Notes: generated from the sequence alone by a model not told the origin. A stretch of 64,000 nt of DNA from Actinokineospora auranticolor (GCF_002934265.1 NZ_PTIX01000002.1:62001-126000), one strand, 5' to 3'; positions 52,373 through 62,406 are shown, numbered from the stretch's first letter. Translations and numbers: made by a program.

Positions 52373-53514
52373 TCGGGCTCCTTCCCGGCGACGGCGGCCA
52401 GCGCCTCCCGCAGCAGGTCCCGCTCGGCCTCGCTCGGCGGGCTGTTGCGGGTGTGGTCGACGAAGCAGCAGGCGATTTCCTCGTCCGAGCGGCCCTTGAC
52501 CGTCTCGGTGTAGCGGTGCTCGGTCGGGCGCCCACCCTCGGGTTTCCAGTCCAGGTGCAGGGCGTGCGGGAAGCGGTCGCGCAGCCTGCGCATGGCGTCG
52601 AGGGGGCGGACCCGGTCGGTCAGCTCGACGGTCAGGAACTTGTCGACCTCGGGTTCGTGGGCCGGGTCGCGCAGCAGGTCGTCGAGGTCGCCGCGCAGGG
52701 AGCCCAGGGCGCGCGGGACGGGGAGTTCGCGTCGTTCGACGCCCGCGAGGCCGCGCGCGTCGAGGTCGACGAGCCAGACCGACTTGCGGTGGCGCGCCTC
52801 GGAGAACGAGTACGCCAGGGGGCTACCGGAGTAGCGCAGGTGCGCGCCGAGCGTCTGCGGGCCGTGCAGGTGGCCGAGCGCGGCGTAGTCGACGCCGTCG
52901 AACAGGGCGCTCGGCACGTGCGGGACACCGCCGACGGCGATGGTGCGCTCGGAGTCGCTGGCCTCGCCGCCGATGACGAAGGCGTGCGCGAGGACGACCG
53001 ACCGGGCGCCCCTGGCCGCGATGTCGGCCTTGACGCGGCGCAGGGCCTCGCCGAGGACGGCGGTGTGGCCGCGCTGGTCGCCGTCGAGGCCGAGGGCGTG
53101 CCGGGCGGGTTCCGGCTCGAGGTACGGGATGCCGTAGAAGGCGACCGGGCCGTGCGCGTCGGGGATGAGGACCGGTTCGTGCAGGTCGGCGATGGCGGTG
53201 CGCAGGTGCAGGCCGCCCGCGCGGGCGAAGGCGGCGAACGCGCCCAGGCGCGGCGCGGAGTCGTGGTTGCCGGGGGTGATCACGATCTGGGCGCCCGCCC
53301 GCGCGATCGCGGCGAGCACGCGGGCGCACGCGTCGACGGCCTCCGCGGAGGGGACGGCGCGGTCGTAGAGGTCGCCCGCGACGACCACCGCGTCGACGCG
53401 CTCGTCGGCGACCAGGTCGGCCAGGCCCGTGAGCACCGACTCCTGCTCGGCGAGCAGGTCGCGGCCGTGGAAGGTGCGCCCCACGTGCCAGTCGGAGGTG
53501 TGCAGGACCCGCAT
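52369..53514 (-). CDS. sbcD: Exonuclease SbcD (Mre11-like)
   Basis: This is the 381-residue nuclease subunit of SbcCD. The calcineurin-like metal motifs are intact: TSDWHVGRTFHG, VVAGDLYDRAVP, ITPGNHDSAPR, VLAHAFVIGG and ALGHLHGPQ. The ATG at 53514 begins MRVLHTSDWHVGR. It is the first gene of the sbcDC unit, divergent from the RmuC-like gene. Confidence 0.96.
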   Translation of the reverse strand: MRVLHTSDWHVGRTFHGRDLLAEQESVLTGLADLVADERVDAVVVAGDLYDRAVPSAEAVDACARVLAAIARAGAQIVITPGNHDSAPRLGAFAAFARAGGLHLRTAIADLHEPVLIPDAHGPVAFYGIPYLEPEPARHALGLDGDQRGHTAVLGEALRRVKADIAARGARSVVLAHAFVIGGEASDSERTIAVGGVPHVPSALFDGVDYAALGHLHGPQTLGAHLRYSGSPLAYSFSEARHRKSVWLVDLDARGLAGVERRELPVPRALGSLRGDLDDLLRDPAHEPEVDKFLTVELTDRVRPLDAMRRLRDRFPHALHLDWKPEGGRPTEHRYTETVKGRSDEEIACCFVDHTRNSPPSEAERDLLREALAAVAGKEPE

Positions 53515-53649
53515 GGCGCGCCAGGTTATGCCGATCTTGCCCCCGATCGGGGGAGGCTCGCCGCTCGAACGCGCGTTCGACGCTGGTTCTGTCGGGGGAA
53601 TGCTGTAGAGATCTTCAGTGGGGACTACTCGAGCTAGGGAGGTGTTGGG

Positions 53650-54597
53650 GTGACCGCCGTGTTGGGCACGGTCGTGGCCGTGCTCGTGCTGCTGCTGGTC
53701 GGCGCCGCCGGGCTGTTCTGGCGGCTCTACACCGACGCGGTGCGCCGGGGCGACGCCGCGCGCGCCGAGGTGGCGGCCGAGCGGGCGCGTTCGGACACGC
53801 ACCAGTTGGCGCTGCGCCGGTACGAGGTGGCGTTCGCGTCGATCAGCGGGCGCGGGGAACTGGGCGAGCAGGTGCTGGTGGAGACCGCGCGCGCCCTGGG
53901 CTTGCGCGAGGGCCTGCACTTCACCCTGCAAACCGACGTCGCGGGCGGCGGCGCGGTCCGCCCCGACCTGCTGCTGGTCGTCGACGGCGACCGCCGGGTC
54001 CCCGTCGACGCGAAGATGAGCATGGCCTGCTGGGCGGAGGCGATCGAGACCGACGACGCGGAGGAGCGCCTCGACGCGTTGCGGGTGCACGTGCGCAACA
54101 TCCGCTCGCGCGCGGCGGAGTTGGCGGGCAAGGGCTACCAGCGGTGGGCGGACGCGATCTACGGGACGGTCATGTTCGTCCCGTCGGACGCGGCCGTGGT
54201 CGCCGCGCTCGACACGGATCCCGAGCTCCTGCGCTGGCTGCTGGACCGGCGGGTGTTCCTGTGCGGTCCGACGGGCTTCGCCGTGATCGCCGCGGCCGCC
54301 CTGTTCGCCGCGACGGAACGCACCATCGAGGCGGACGTCGCCGCCGTCCGCTCCACCGCCGAATCCGCCCACCGGGCCACCTCGTCGGCCATCGACGCCC
54401 TCAACCTCACCAGCACCCACCTCCAGCGCTTCCTGTCCGCCCGCAGGCGGGAACTGGACGCGCTGGAGCAGCTGCGCTCCACGATCACCCCCCTCACCAA
54501 CGCCGCCCCGACCCCCGCGCCCCTCCCCACCCTGCGCGTCGTGGACGAGCCCTCCACCAACGGCCACGCGTTGGGCGGTGAGCCCAGACCGACCTGA
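53650..54597 (+). CDS. RmuC-like DNA recombination protein (short form)
   Basis: This is a 315-residue protein with an N-terminal membrane anchor (VLGTVVAVLVLLLVGAAGLF) and a conserved RmuC nuclease-like core: GRGELGEQVLVETARALGL, VRPDLLLVVDGDRRVPVDAK, and AIYGTVMFVPSDAAVVAALD. The long coiled coil that normally lies between anchor and core is almost absent, so the protein is shorter than E. coli RmuC (about 475). RmuC limits inversions at repeats. GGGAGG precedes the GTG. It faces sbcDC, giving a recombination-control neighbourhood. Confidence 0.82.
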   Translation: MTAVLGTVVAVLVLLLVGAAGLFWRLYTDAVRRGDAARAEVAAERARSDTHQLALRRYEVAFASISGRGELGEQVLVETARALGLREGLHFTLQTDVAGGGAVRPDLLLVVDGDRRVPVDAKMSMACWAEAIETDDAEERLDALRVHVRNIRSRAAELAGKGYQRWADAIYGTVMFVPSDAAVVAALDTDPELLRWLLDRRVFLCGPTGFAVIAAAALFAATERTIEADVAAVRSTAESAHRATSSAIDALNLTSTHLQRFLSARRRELDALEQLRSTITPLTNAAPTPAPLPTLRVVDEPSTNGHALGGEPRPT

Positions 54598-54899
54598 ACC
54601 GACTGCCCTCGGGGTACCCGAAGACGCGGCTGCACGGGCACAGTTGCCCGCCTTTCCGGGCACGGTCCCGACCACCCGGTGTCGTCGTACGGGGCGACCG
54701 GCCCGGAGGTTGCTGAGAGCACTGCCACCCGAGATTTCCTTGAGGGTGCCGGTGGTGCGGAAGTGACGCACTAGTAGCCCAACCGGGTGACAAGTCGGAC
54801 AAAGTGAACACGGAACCGGTGTCTGAGATCACAACAACGGGTGATCCCGGCGATTTGTTGCGGACGACAGTCGTCAGAGGTGTGACGTGACGGACTAAC
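54598..54899. other. Intergenic region, no gene found
   Basis: These 302 bases between the RmuC-like gene and the DUF6542 gene show no coding signature on either strand and no clear terminator. The last 100 bases are less GC-rich and probably hold the promoter of the next gene, whose transcript looks leaderless. Confidence 0.55.
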
Positions 54900-55628
54900 G
54901 TGTGCCGGGTGTCCGCGAGCCGTGATCTAGACGATGACCGCGCCGAGCCCGCGTGGGACGAGCGCCCGATCCTCGGTCGGTCGCGGGGCCTGCCGTGGTG
55001 GGGCGCGGTGCTGCTCGCCTTCGGCCTCAGCGCGGTCGCCATGGTGGTCGACATCCAGCAGCACAAGAGCCTGCCCGTGCAGGAGCAGAACAACCTGGGC
55101 GCGCTCTTCCAGATCACCTTCGTCGTCGCCTGCGTGGCGGCGGTCTGCCTGGTGCGGCGCAGCAGCCTGTTCGCCCCGATGGTTCAACCACCGCTCGTGT
55201 TCGCGGTGGTAGCGGTCGTCGGCAAGCTCGCGCTCACCAACACCGGTGGCGGCGGCCTCAGGCAGGTCGTGCTGACCGTCGGGCTGCCCCTCACCAGCAG
55301 CTTCCCGGCGATGGCCTGGGGCACCGGCATCTGCGTCGTGCTCGGCGTCGTCCGGCTGTTCACCCAGCGCGACCCGAACCCGCCGACGCGCCCGGCGAGC
55401 AGGCGCCCGACGGACGACCGGCCCGCCCGCACCTCCGGCTCGTCGGACCGCCCCGGTTCCGGCCGCAGCGGTGCCGACCGGCCGCGCTCCACCGCCCCCC
55501 GCACGGGTTCGGACCGCCCCGGCAACTCCCCGCGCCAGGGCGAGCGGGGTGGATCGGACCGCGCGAGCGACCGCCGCACCGCCACCCCGAGCAGGCGCCC
55601 CGCGCCGCGCAGCGCCGACGAGCGCTGA
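54900..55628 (+). CDS. DUF6542-type membrane protein
   Basis: This is a 242-residue protein with four membrane segments in its first half (PWWGAVLLAFGLSAVAMVV, LFQITFVVACVAAVCLV, PPLVFAVVAVVGKLAL, AMAWGTGICVVLGVVRL) and a long disordered, Arg/Ser/Pro-rich tail. It matches the Rv1111c position next to ispH in mycobacteria (from memory). I used the first GTG; a second one three codons later is equally possible. No Shine-Dalgarno is seen, so the message may be leaderless. Function unknown. Confidence 0.82.
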   Translation: MCRVSASRDLDDDRAEPAWDERPILGRSRGLPWWGAVLLAFGLSAVAMVVDIQQHKSLPVQEQNNLGALFQITFVVACVAAVCLVRRSSLFAPMVQPPLVFAVVAVVGKLALTNTGGGGLRQVVLTVGLPLTSSFPAMAWGTGICVVLGVVRLFTQRDPNPPTRPASRRPTDDRPARTSGSSDRPGSGRSGADRPRSTAPRTGSDRPGNSPRQGERGGSDRASDRRTATPSRRPAPRSADER

Positions 55629-55652
55629 GCGGGTACCCCCGAGAACGACGAA

Positions 55653-55676
55653 GAGCCCGGTCGGTCAACCGGGCTC
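55653..55676. terminator. Bidirectional terminator between DUF6542 and ispH
   Basis: A 9-bp perfect stem, GAGCCCGGT with ACCGGGCTC, and a 6-base loop lie between the two convergent stops. No T-run follows, so strength is uncertain. Confidence 0.6.
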
Positions 55677-55731
55677 CAGCGTCACGGACAAGCAGCGCCA
55701 CCACAGCGGATTTCTCCACTGTGGACAGTCC

Positions 55732-56691
55732 TCAGCGAGCGGGCTTCAGGTCCCGCCGCAGCTCGGGCGGCAGCGCGAAGGCCACCTTCTCGTTCGCGGT
55801 GGTCACCTCGTCCACATCGGCGTACCCGCGCTCGGCCAGCCACACCAGCAGGTCCATCACCAGGTTGTCCGGCACCGACGCGCCACTGGTGACACCCACG
55901 GTCGTCACACCCTCCAACCACGACTCCTGCACCTCGTGCGCGAAGTCGACCAGGTAGGACGCGTTCGCCCCGGCCTGCACCGCGACCTCGACGAGCCGCT
56001 TGGAGTTGGACGAGTTCTGCGAGCCGACCACGATGACCAGTTCGCACTGCGGCGCCATGGCTTTCACCGCGACCTGGCGGTTCTGCGTGGCGTAGCAGAT
56101 GTCGTCGCTCGGCGGGTTCTGCAGGTCGGGGAAGCGCTCGCGCAGCTGGTCGACGCGCTCCATCGTCTCGTCGACCGAGAGGGTGGTCTGCGACAGCCAG
56201 ATGACCTTGGCCGGGTCGCGCACCACGACCTTGTCCACGTCCTCGGCGGTGTCCACCAGCTGCACGTGGTCGGGCGCCTCCCCCGCGGTCCCCTCGACCT
56301 CCTCGTGCCCCTCGTGCCCGATGAGCAGGATGTCGTAGTCCTCCTTGGCGAAGCGCTTGGCTTCGAAGTGGACCTTGGTGACCAGCGGGCAGGTCGCGTC
56401 GATCGTGCGCAGGTTGCGGGACGCCGCCTGCTCGTGCACCGCGGGCGAGACGCCGTGCGCGGAGAACACCACCATCGCGCCCTCGGGCACCTCGTCGGCC
56501 TCGTCGACGAAGATCGCGCCGCGCTCGCGCAGCGTCTCGACGACGTGGCGGTTGTGGACGATCTCCTTGCGCACGTACACCGGCGCCCCGTAGGTCTCCA
56601 GGGCCTTCTCGACGGTGATCACCGCCCGGTCGACACCGGCGCAGTAGCCGCGCGGCTTGGCGAGCAGGACCCGCTTGGTGGGGGCAGTCAT
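55732..56691 (-). CDS. ispH: 4-hydroxy-3-methylbut-2-enyl diphosphate reductase IspH (LytB)
   Basis: This is the last enzyme of the MEP pathway, giving isopentenyl and dimethylallyl diphosphates. In the 319-residue protein the three Fe-S cysteines are in [12 protein letters not shown] (Cys17), [12 protein letters not shown] and [11 protein letters not shown]. The catalytic Glu-containing segment ([11 protein letters not shown] region) and [14 protein letters not shown] are conserved. The ATG begins [15 protein letters not shown]. The divergent gene at 56770 is the same neighbour as in mycobacteria. Confidence 0.97.
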   Translation of the reverse strand: MTAPTKRVLLAKPRGYCAGVDRAVITVEKALETYGAPVYVRKEIVHNRHVVETLRERGAIFVDEADEVPEGAMVVFSAHGVSPAVHEQAASRNLRTIDATCPLVTKVHFEAKRFAKEDYDILLIGHEGHEEVEGTAGEAPDHVQLVDTAEDVDKVVVRDPAKVIWLSQTTLSVDETMERVDQLRERFPDLQNPPSDDICYATQNRQVAVKAMAPQCELVIVVGSQNSSNSKRLVEVAVQAGANASYLVDFAHEVQESWLEGVTTVGVTSGASVPDNLVMDLLVWLAERGYADVDEVTTANEKVAFALPPELRRDLKPAR

Positions 56692-56769
56692 GCCCCCAGG
56701 GTACGGCGCGCCCCGATGTGGCCCGGGCCTCGCTGTGCAGATCGCCGCGACTCGGGCAGGCTTATCCCC

Positions 56770-57363
56770 ATGAACACTCTCCCCCTGCCGCTGCGCGTCG
56801 CGGCCGGGCTGGCCGCCACCGCCGTCGAGCGGGCCCGTGACCTGCCGACACGGCTCGCGGGCCTGCCGGTGACCGTGGTCAGCCAGGCGTTGCAGGCGTC
56901 GATGCGGGTGCAACAGCACGTCACCGAGTTGGCCATCAAGGGCGACGAGGTGCTGGCCGCGCTGCGCCCGGTCGAGGAGAAGCCCGAGTGGGCGACCTTC
57001 GACGAGGACGTCGACGACACCGAGGGTGCGGACGGGCACTACCGCCCGCCGTTCGACCGGGTCGCGGATGACGCCGACGCCGACGCGGCCGAGTCCGACG
57101 ACTTCGTCGAGGTCGCGCAGGACGACCCCGCGGCCGTCGAGGAGCTGTGGGACGAGCGCCGCGGCCCGGAGTCGCTGCCGAACTACCACGACCTGTCGCT
57201 GGCCCAGTTGCGCGCGCGGCTGCGCGGTTTCACGGTGGAGACGCTGGAGGAACTGCTCGCCCACGAGCGGGCAGGCGAGAACCGGCCGCAGTACGTGACC
57301 ATGTTGACCCGCCGCATCGCCACCGTCCGCGACGCCGAGGCGAGCGCCACCGAGGAAGTCTGA
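56770..57363 (+). CDS. Lipid-droplet-associated-type protein
   Basis: This 197-residue protein begins [20 protein letters not shown], and a repeated amphipathic-helix segment ([20 protein letters not shown]) resembles actinobacterial lipid-droplet proteins. A long acidic Asp-rich linker follows, and the C-terminal [20 protein letters not shown] segment looks like a rho-N/SAP-like helix pair. It lies between ispH and xseA, as Rv1109c does. It probably binds lipid surfaces or the membrane. A role in the MEP pathway is not shown. Confidence 0.75.
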   Translation: MNTLPLPLRVAAGLAATAVERARDLPTRLAGLPVTVVSQALQASMRVQQHVTELAIKGDEVLAALRPVEEKPEWATFDEDVDDTEGADGHYRPPFDRVADDADADAAESDDFVEVAQDDPAAVEELWDERRGPESLPNYHDLSLAQLRARLRGFTVETLEELLAHERAGENRPQYVTMLTRRIATVRDAEASATEEV

Positions 57364-57376
57364 GAACACCGCACAC

Positions 57377-58621
57377 GTGAGCGCCCCCACCCCAGAAGAG
57401 CCCTGGCCGGTCCGCACGGTCGCCCGCAAGATCGCCGACTGGGTCCACCGGCTGGGCACGGTCTGGGTCGAGGGCCAGGTCACCCAGATCTCCGCCCGTC
57501 CGGGTACCGGCACGGCGTTCCTCACCCTGCGTGACCCCGCCGCGGACGTGTCGATGACCGTCACCTGCGCCACGCAGATGCTGCGCAGCCACGAGCCGCC
57601 GCTGACCGACGGCGCGCGCATCATCGTGCACGCGAAGCCGACCTTCTACCTCAACCGCGGCACGCTCAGCCTGCGCGCCGACGAGATCCGCGCGGTCGGC
57701 ATCGGCGAACTGCTGGCCCGCATCGAGCGGCTGCGCAAGCTGCTGGCCGCCGAGGGCCTGTTCGACCAGCGGCGCAAGCGCAGGCCGCCGTTCCTGCCGA
57801 AGAAGGTCGGGCTGATCACCGGCCGGGCGTCGGCGGCCGAGCGGGACGTGCTGGCCAACGCGAGCGCGCGCTGGCCCGCGGTCGCGTTCCGGGTGGAGAA
57901 CGTGGCGGTGCAGGGCGCGATGGCCGTACCGCAGATCCTGGACGCGCTGCGGGTGCTCGACCGCGACCCCGAGGTCGAGGTGATCGTCATCGCGCGCGGC
58001 GGCGGCAGCGTCGAGGACCTGCTGCCGTTCTCCGACGAGGCGCTGTGCCGGGCGGTGTCCGACTGCCGCACGCCGGTGCTCAGCGCGATCGGCCACGAGC
58101 CGGACACCCCGCTGCTCGACCACGTCGCCGACGTGCGGTGTTCCACCCCGACCGACGCGGGCAAGCGGGTGGTGCCGGACGTCGCCGAGGAGTCGGCCCG
58201 GGTCCGCCAGCTGCGCGACCGGGCCCGGCGGGCGCTGCACGGATGGGTGGATCGGGAGCTGCGGGTGCTGGCGCAACTGCGCAGCCGACCTGTGCTCTCC
58301 GACCCGCTGACCCCGCTGCGCAGGCACGCCGAGCAGGTCGATTCACTCGTTGGGCGGAGTCGGCGGGCGCTGCAGTCGCGGCTCGCGGAGGAGCGGGCGG
58401 CGCTGACGGCTACACGTGCCCGCTTGACGACCTTGGGGCCAGCCGCCACTCTTGCCCGAGGGTACGCGGTCGTACAGCACACCGGTGCCGACGGGACTCC
58501 CCGGGTTCTCCGCACGATCGAGGACGCGCCGGAGGGCGCCACCGTCCGCATCAGGCTCGCCGACGGCGCCCTGCACGCGGTCGTGACCGGCGACCGGGAA
58601 GCGGCAGGCGAAGGGAGGTAG
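57377..58621 (+). CDS. xseA: Exonuclease VII large subunit XseA
   Basis: This is a 414-residue single-strand exonuclease subunit. The N-terminal OB-fold covers [20 protein letters not shown] and [20 protein letters not shown], and the catalytic core contains [20 protein letters not shown] and [20 protein letters not shown] with the metal-binding residues. A coiled-coil C-terminal half binds several XseB subunits. The GTG is 14 bp after the previous gene. xseB follows after one small gene. Confidence 0.96.
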   Translation: MSAPTPEEPWPVRTVARKIADWVHRLGTVWVEGQVTQISARPGTGTAFLTLRDPAADVSMTVTCATQMLRSHEPPLTDGARIIVHAKPTFYLNRGTLSLRADEIRAVGIGELLARIERLRKLLAAEGLFDQRRKRRPPFLPKKVGLITGRASAAERDVLANASARWPAVAFRVENVAVQGAMAVPQILDALRVLDRDPEVEVIVIARGGGSVEDLLPFSDEALCRAVSDCRTPVLSAIGHEPDTPLLDHVADVRCSTPTDAGKRVVPDVAEESARVRQLRDRARRALHGWVDRELRVLAQLRSRPVLSDPLTPLRRHAEQVDSLVGRSRRALQSRLAEERAALTATRARLTTLGPAATLARGYAVVQHTGADGTPRVLRTIEDAPEGATVRIRLADGALHAVVTGDREAAGEGR

Positions 58622-58623
58622 CG

Positions 58624-59046
58624 GTGCGCACGTATCGTGAACCCACGTTCCTCCCGCTCACACTGTCCACGGTGGGCGCGGTGTGCCAGGCGGCGGAGTC
58701 GGCCCGCGCGGTCCAGACCACCGCCCGCCGCGCCGATTCGGCCGCGGCCGAGTGCTGGGCCGCCCTGCTGGCGGGCTGCGACGCGCCCGGCCGCCACCAA
58801 CTCCCCGGTAGACTGCGCGAACTGTCCGAGGCCACCTCGGCCTACGCCGGGCAGTCCTGGTGGCAAACCGCGGGCGCGTGCCACCGGGGCCGGATCGACC
58901 GGGCCCGCGCGCGCATCGAGGAAGCCGTCGCCGAACGCGACGGCGCCGACTTCGCGGAGGCCTTCGTCGGCTACGACCAGGCGGTCGCCACCGCGCTGGC
59001 CGGTGCCCACCAGGCCACCCACCGACTGGAGACGCAATCCCGGTGA
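58624..59046 (+). CDS. Hypothetical protein inserted between xseA and xseB
   Basis: This 140-residue protein, VRTYREPTFLPLTLSTVGAV and on, is helical and Ala-rich, with CWAALLAGCDAPGRHQLPGR near the middle. The GTG starts 3 bp after the xseA stop and its TGA overlaps the xseB GTG. It is thus part of the exonuclease VII operon. No known domain is recognised. Confidence 0.72.
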   Translation: MRTYREPTFLPLTLSTVGAVCQAAESARAVQTTARRADSAAAECWAALLAGCDAPGRHQLPGRLRELSEATSAYAGQSWWQTAGACHRGRIDRARARIEEAVAERDGADFAEAFVGYDQAVATALAGAHQATHRLETQSR

Positions 59047-59249
59047 CCGACCCCGGCTACGAACAGGCCCGCGACGAACTGGCGGCCGTGGTCGCCAAAC
59101 TGGAAGCGGGCGGCCTGTCCCTTGAGGACTCCCTGACCCTGTGGGAACGCGGCGAGACCCTGGCCAAGATCTGCGACCGCCACCTCGCGGGCGCCCGCGA
59201 ACGCGTCGAGACGGCGCTGGCGGCGGCGGAGGCCGACGACTCCAGGTAG
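59043..59249 (+). CDS. xseB: Exonuclease VII small subunit XseB
   Basis: This is a 68-residue helical protein: YEQARDELAAVVAKLEAGGL, then LSLEDSLTLWERGETLAKIC, the standard XseB two-helix signature. Several copies wrap around the XseA coiled coil. The GTG overlaps the previous TGA by 4 bp. Confidence 0.95.
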   Translation: MTDPGYEQARDELAAVVAKLEAGGLSLEDSLTLWERGETLAKICDRHLAGARERVETALAAAEADDSR

Positions 59250-59298
59250 TGACCGGAGTCACATTTCACGCCGGGTGCTGCTGAGCGCACTCCAGGTC

Positions 59299-59526
59299 AT
59301 GACGACCTCCGACCCACCCGCCACGGGCCAACCGGTGGCGCTGCTGGTGACCTCGATGCTCGCCGGCCTGGGCACCCTCTTCGCGACCACGGGCTCCGAA
59401 CGCGTCACCCTCGTCGCCGCACTGGTGGTAGCGGCCATCGTGCTGGTCGCGATGATCACCGGTACGGGCAGTCGCGCGGCGGAGGACGCAGTGGACGGTT
59501 TCGACGACTTCTACCTGGCCTGGTGA
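59299..59526 (+). CDS. Small membrane protein
   Basis: This is a 75-residue protein with two membrane segments: QPVALLVTSMLAGLGTLFAT and RVTLVAALVVAAIVLVAMIT. Its last eleven codons are in frame with, and match, the beginning of the broken sigma-factor gene (FDDFYLAW before the stop). The true end of this protein may therefore have been altered. No family is known. Confidence 0.55.
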   Translation: MTTSDPPATGQPVALLVTSMLAGLGTLFATTGSERVTLVAALVVAAIVLVAMITGTGSRAAEDAVDGFDDFYLAW

Positions 59527-59941
59527 CCCAGGCTCGTCGCCGTCCTGATCGGTCGCGGCCACACTCCGGCGATCGCGGCGGAGGCGGCCGACGACGCCAC
59601 GGCCGAGCTGTTGACCTCCTGGGACGACGTCGAGCACCCCAAGGCTTGGACGCTGGTGGTCGCGGGTCGGAAAGCGACGCGGCTGACCGGCGAGCCGACC
59701 CGCGAGGTGACCGAGTCGGACGCGGTCGCCCCGGAGGGGTCCGGCCTCGTCGACACGCGGCTGGCGGTCCGGGAGGCGGTCGCGGCACTGCCGGACAAGC
59801 AGCGCGAGGTCGTGCTTGGACTTGGCCGGTCTCAACCCGGCCGAGATGGCCGAGCACCTGGGGGTGCCGTCGGAGCAGGTGCGCAGCAACCTCCGACACG
59901 GACGAAAGCGCTTGCGCCAACTGCTGGGAGACGACCGGTGA
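59491..59941 (+). pseudogene. Broken RNA polymerase sigma-70 (ECF-like) factor
   Basis: A GTG with GGAGG upstream opens VDGFDDFYLAW, but a TGA (59524-59526) stands where a residue before PRLVAVLIGRGH is expected. The frame then continues through DATAELLTSWDDVEHPKAW (region 2) to ALPDKQREVV (region 4 start). There, near 59811-59820, one extra base (GTGCTTGGA) shifts the frame, and the rest, LAGLNPAEMAEHLGVPSEQV then RSNLRHGRKRLRQLLGDDR, is readable only in the next frame. Two independent lesions make a working sigma factor improbable. The 3' end overlaps the next gene by GTGA. Confidence 0.8.
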
Positions 59942-60363
59942 CCGACGAGACCACACCCACCGAGGTCGTCGCCTGGTTCAACGGCCTGGTCGCAGACCAG
60001 TCGGACGCACTCCGGGACCGCCTGGACCTGGTCAAGCTGAGGGCCGCCCGGCGCGCGACCGCCCGGCGGATGCTGACCGCACCGGACGGGCTGCTGTTCC
60101 GGCAGGCCATGGCCGAGGTCGCCCGCTTCTTCCGCGACCCGGACCGCGGCGAGGTCACCCTGCGCGGGGTGTGCCACCAGACCGGGGTACCCCTCAACCA
60201 GGCCCGGGCCGCGCTCCGGCTGTTCACCGAGTCGGGGATGCTCACGGAGCGGGTGGAACCGAGCGACAGCGCCAACACCCCGGCGCTGCGCTACTACGCG
60301 CTCGCCCCCGACGGCGGCGCACTGGCCAGCGAGGTCGTGGCGCAGGCGGCCACGACCGTGTAA
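59938..60363 (+). CDS. Hypothetical protein with winged-helix-like fold
   Basis: This is a 141-residue protein, VTDETTPTEVVAWFNGLVAD and on. LRGVCHQTGVPLNQARAALR and LRLFTESGMLTERVEPS look like a helix-turn-helix and wing. The GTG overlaps the sigma-factor stop (GTGA), suggesting an original sigma/regulator pair. Because of the extra base upstream, the sigma frame now also runs directly into this gene without a stop. Confidence 0.65.
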   Translation: MTDETTPTEVVAWFNGLVADQSDALRDRLDLVKLRAARRATARRMLTAPDGLLFRQAMAEVARFFRDPDRGEVTLRGVCHQTGVPLNQARAALRLFTESGMLTERVEPSDSANTPALRYYALAPDGGALASEVVAQAATTV

Positions 60364-60522
60364 GTCACCACCGAACGAATCTCCATCTCGATGATGACCT
60401 GCTGGTGGACGCACCGGGTTCCGATTCGCGACGTCCGGTCGTCACCGCGATCGCGCGGTGCCCACACTTCCAGACCTGTCGATACCTCCGACCAGCGGCG
60501 TTCGTCGACGAATCACCGTGAT

Positions 60523-60549
60523 CAACAAGGCGCGTCGGCCGCCTTGTTG
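60523..60549. terminator. Inverted repeat, probable bidirectional terminator
   Basis: CAACAAGGCG and its exact complement CGCCTTGTTG flank a 7-base loop in the gap between the convergent genes ending at 60363 and 60640. It is AT-richer than its surroundings. The other 250 bases of this gap show no gene. Confidence 0.65.
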
Positions 60550-60639
60550 CCGTGGCGATCGACCTCACCCCGGCACGCGCTCGAACTGCCCGTTCTCCAG
60601 CCATGGTGCCGACCGCACCCAGAAGCCCGACCTGACCAC

Positions 60640-61176
60640 CTAGGCCGTGCTGGCCGTCGCCAAGGTGCGGAAGTCGTTCTCCGAGCCGGTACCGGTGATC
60701 AACAACCGCACCCCGTCGACGTCCGCCACCCACGCCTTCTCCGCGCGCCGCCCCGGGAACACGGTCCACTGTGTACCCGACACGTCCACCGTCCCCGTGG
60801 CCCCCGCGCCCTCGCCCGTCTCGCTGGCCACCAGCGGCATGATGTCCGCGTCCGACTGGCTCAGCTGCATGAACTTCTCCGGCGTCAGCCACCCCGCGCG
60901 CACGACCCGCCCGCTCGGCTCGACCTTGCCGCTGGTGAAGCTGTTCCCGCGCCACCCCTCGGGCACCGCGGGCACCCGGACCCGGAACGGCTCCTTCGCC
61001 CGACTCAACGAAGCCGCGACGTCGACCTTCGGGGCGGTGGCCGGGTCCGAGACCGGGGTGCCGGGGCTGAACGAGCAGCCGCGGTTCAGGAACAGGATGG
61101 CGCCGATGATCACGAGCAGGGCCAACAGGGACAGCAGCATGTCCCGGGGGCCGTGGGTCAGGCGGTTGGAGGCCAC
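60640..61176 (-). CDS. DUF4245 membrane-anchored protein
   Basis: This is a 178-residue protein with one N-terminal membrane anchor (RDMLLSLLALLVIIGAILFL) and an extracytoplasmic domain: VRVPAVPEGWRGNSFTSGKV, WLTPEKFMQLSQSDAD, and GTQWTVFPGRRAEKAWVADV. It is divergent from glpX, as in mycobacteria (Rv1100/Rv1099c, from memory). Start is the GTG of VASNRLTHGPRDM, without a clear ribosome site. Function unknown. Confidence 0.85.
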   Translation of the reverse strand: MASNRLTHGPRDMLLSLLALLVIIGAILFLNRGCSFSPGTPVSDPATAPKVDVAASLSRAKEPFRVRVPAVPEGWRGNSFTSGKVEPSGRVVRAGWLTPEKFMQLSQSDADIMPLVASETGEGAGATGTVDVSGTQWTVFPGRRAEKAWVADVDGVRLLITGTGSENDFRTLATASTA

Positions 61177-61313
61177 CCGGACATGGTCGCAGGCCCCGCC
61201 GGGTGACGAGGCGCACGGCCCGCTCCATAGCCAGGTACACACCCTGATCTGGGAGGATGCGGATTGGTCTGCACAGCGCAGGCGCCCCACCGCAAACCGG
61301 GAGGCAAACACCC

Positions 61314-62366
61314 ATGAGCACTCCGTCCACCGCCGCGCGACACCGGGAAGCCCCCGACCGCAACCTCGCGCTGGAGCTGGTCCGGGTCACCGAGGCGGCG
61401 GCCATGGCCGCGGGCCGGTGGGTCGGTCGCGGGGACAAGAACGGGGGCGACCAGGCGGCCGTCGACGCGATGCGCAAGCTGGTCGGCACGGTCTCCATGC
61501 GCGGTGTGGTGGTCATCGGCGAGGGTGAGAAGGACGAGGCGCCGATGCTCTACAACGGTGAGGAGGTCGGCAACGGCGACGGGCCGGACTGCGACGTCGC
61601 GGTCGACCCGATCGACGGCACCACGCTGATGTCCAAGGGCATGCCCGGCGCCATCGCGGTGCTGGCGGTGGCCGAGCGGGGCGCGATGTTCGACCCGTCG
61701 GCGGTCTTCTACATGGAGAAGCTGGCCGTCGGGCCGGAGGCGGCCGACGTCGTCGACATCACCGCCCCGGTCGCGGAGAACATCCGCCGCGTGGCCAAGG
61801 CCAAGAACACCGACGTCTCCGACGTGACGGTGTGCATCCTCGACCGGCCGCGGCACGAGTCGCTGGTCCGCGAGGTCCGCGAGGCGGGCGCGCGCATCCA
61901 CTTCATCTCCGACGGCGACGTCGCGGGCGCGATCTCCGCCGCCCGCCCGAACACCGGCGTCGACCTGCTGCTCGGCATCGGCGGCACCCCCGAGGGCATC
62001 ATCGCGGCCTGCGCGCTCAAGTGCATGGGCGGCGCGATCCAGGGCCGCCTGTGGCCCAAGGACGCCGAGGAGCGCGCCAAGGCCATCGCCGCGGGCCACG
62101 ACCTCGACCGCGTCCTGCACACCGACGACCTGGTGCGCGGCGACAACGTCTTCTTCTGCGCCACCGGCGTCACCGGCGGTGACCTCCTGCGCGGCGTGCA
62201 CTACCGATCGGGTGGATGCACGACGCAATCCATCGTCATGCGCTCCAAGTCCGGCACGATCCGGATGATCGACGGTTTCCACCGGCTCACCAAGCTGCGG
62301 GAGTACTCCTCGGTCGACTTCGACCGCGAAGAGACCGCCGACGGCAACATCCCGCCGCTGCCGTAG
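61314..62366 (+). CDS. glpX: Class II fructose-1,6-bisphosphatase GlpX
   Basis: This is a 350-residue gluconeogenic phosphatase. The metal site is in [20 protein letters not shown] and [19 protein letters not shown], and the sugar-binding part is in [20 protein letters not shown]. The last segment, [20 protein letters not shown], is typical of actinobacterial GlpX. The ATG at 61314 is chosen because the family N-terminus ([20 protein letters not shown]) follows. Confidence 0.96.
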   Translation: MSTPSTAARHREAPDRNLALELVRVTEAAAMAAGRWVGRGDKNGGDQAAVDAMRKLVGTVSMRGVVVIGEGEKDEAPMLYNGEEVGNGDGPDCDVAVDPIDGTTLMSKGMPGAIAVLAVAERGAMFDPSAVFYMEKLAVGPEAADVVDITAPVAENIRRVAKAKNTDVSDVTVCILDRPRHESLVREVREAGARIHFISDGDVAGAISAARPNTGVDLLLGIGGTPEGIIAACALKCMGGAIQGRLWPKDAEERAKAIAAGHDLDRVLHTDDLVRGDNVFFCATGVTGGDLLRGVHYRSGGCTTQSIVMRSKSGTIRMIDGFHRLTKLREYSSVDFDREETADGNIPPLP

Positions 62367-62376
62367 TGGCGAACAC

Positions 62377-62406
62377 CCCGGCGCGTCCCCGCGCGGACGC
62401 GCCGGG
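62377..62406 (+). terminator. GC-rich terminator after glpX
   Basis: A perfect 12-bp stem, CCCGGCGCGTCC with GGACGCGCCGGG, and a 6-base loop start 11 bp after the glpX stop. There is no T-run. Confidence 0.7.
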
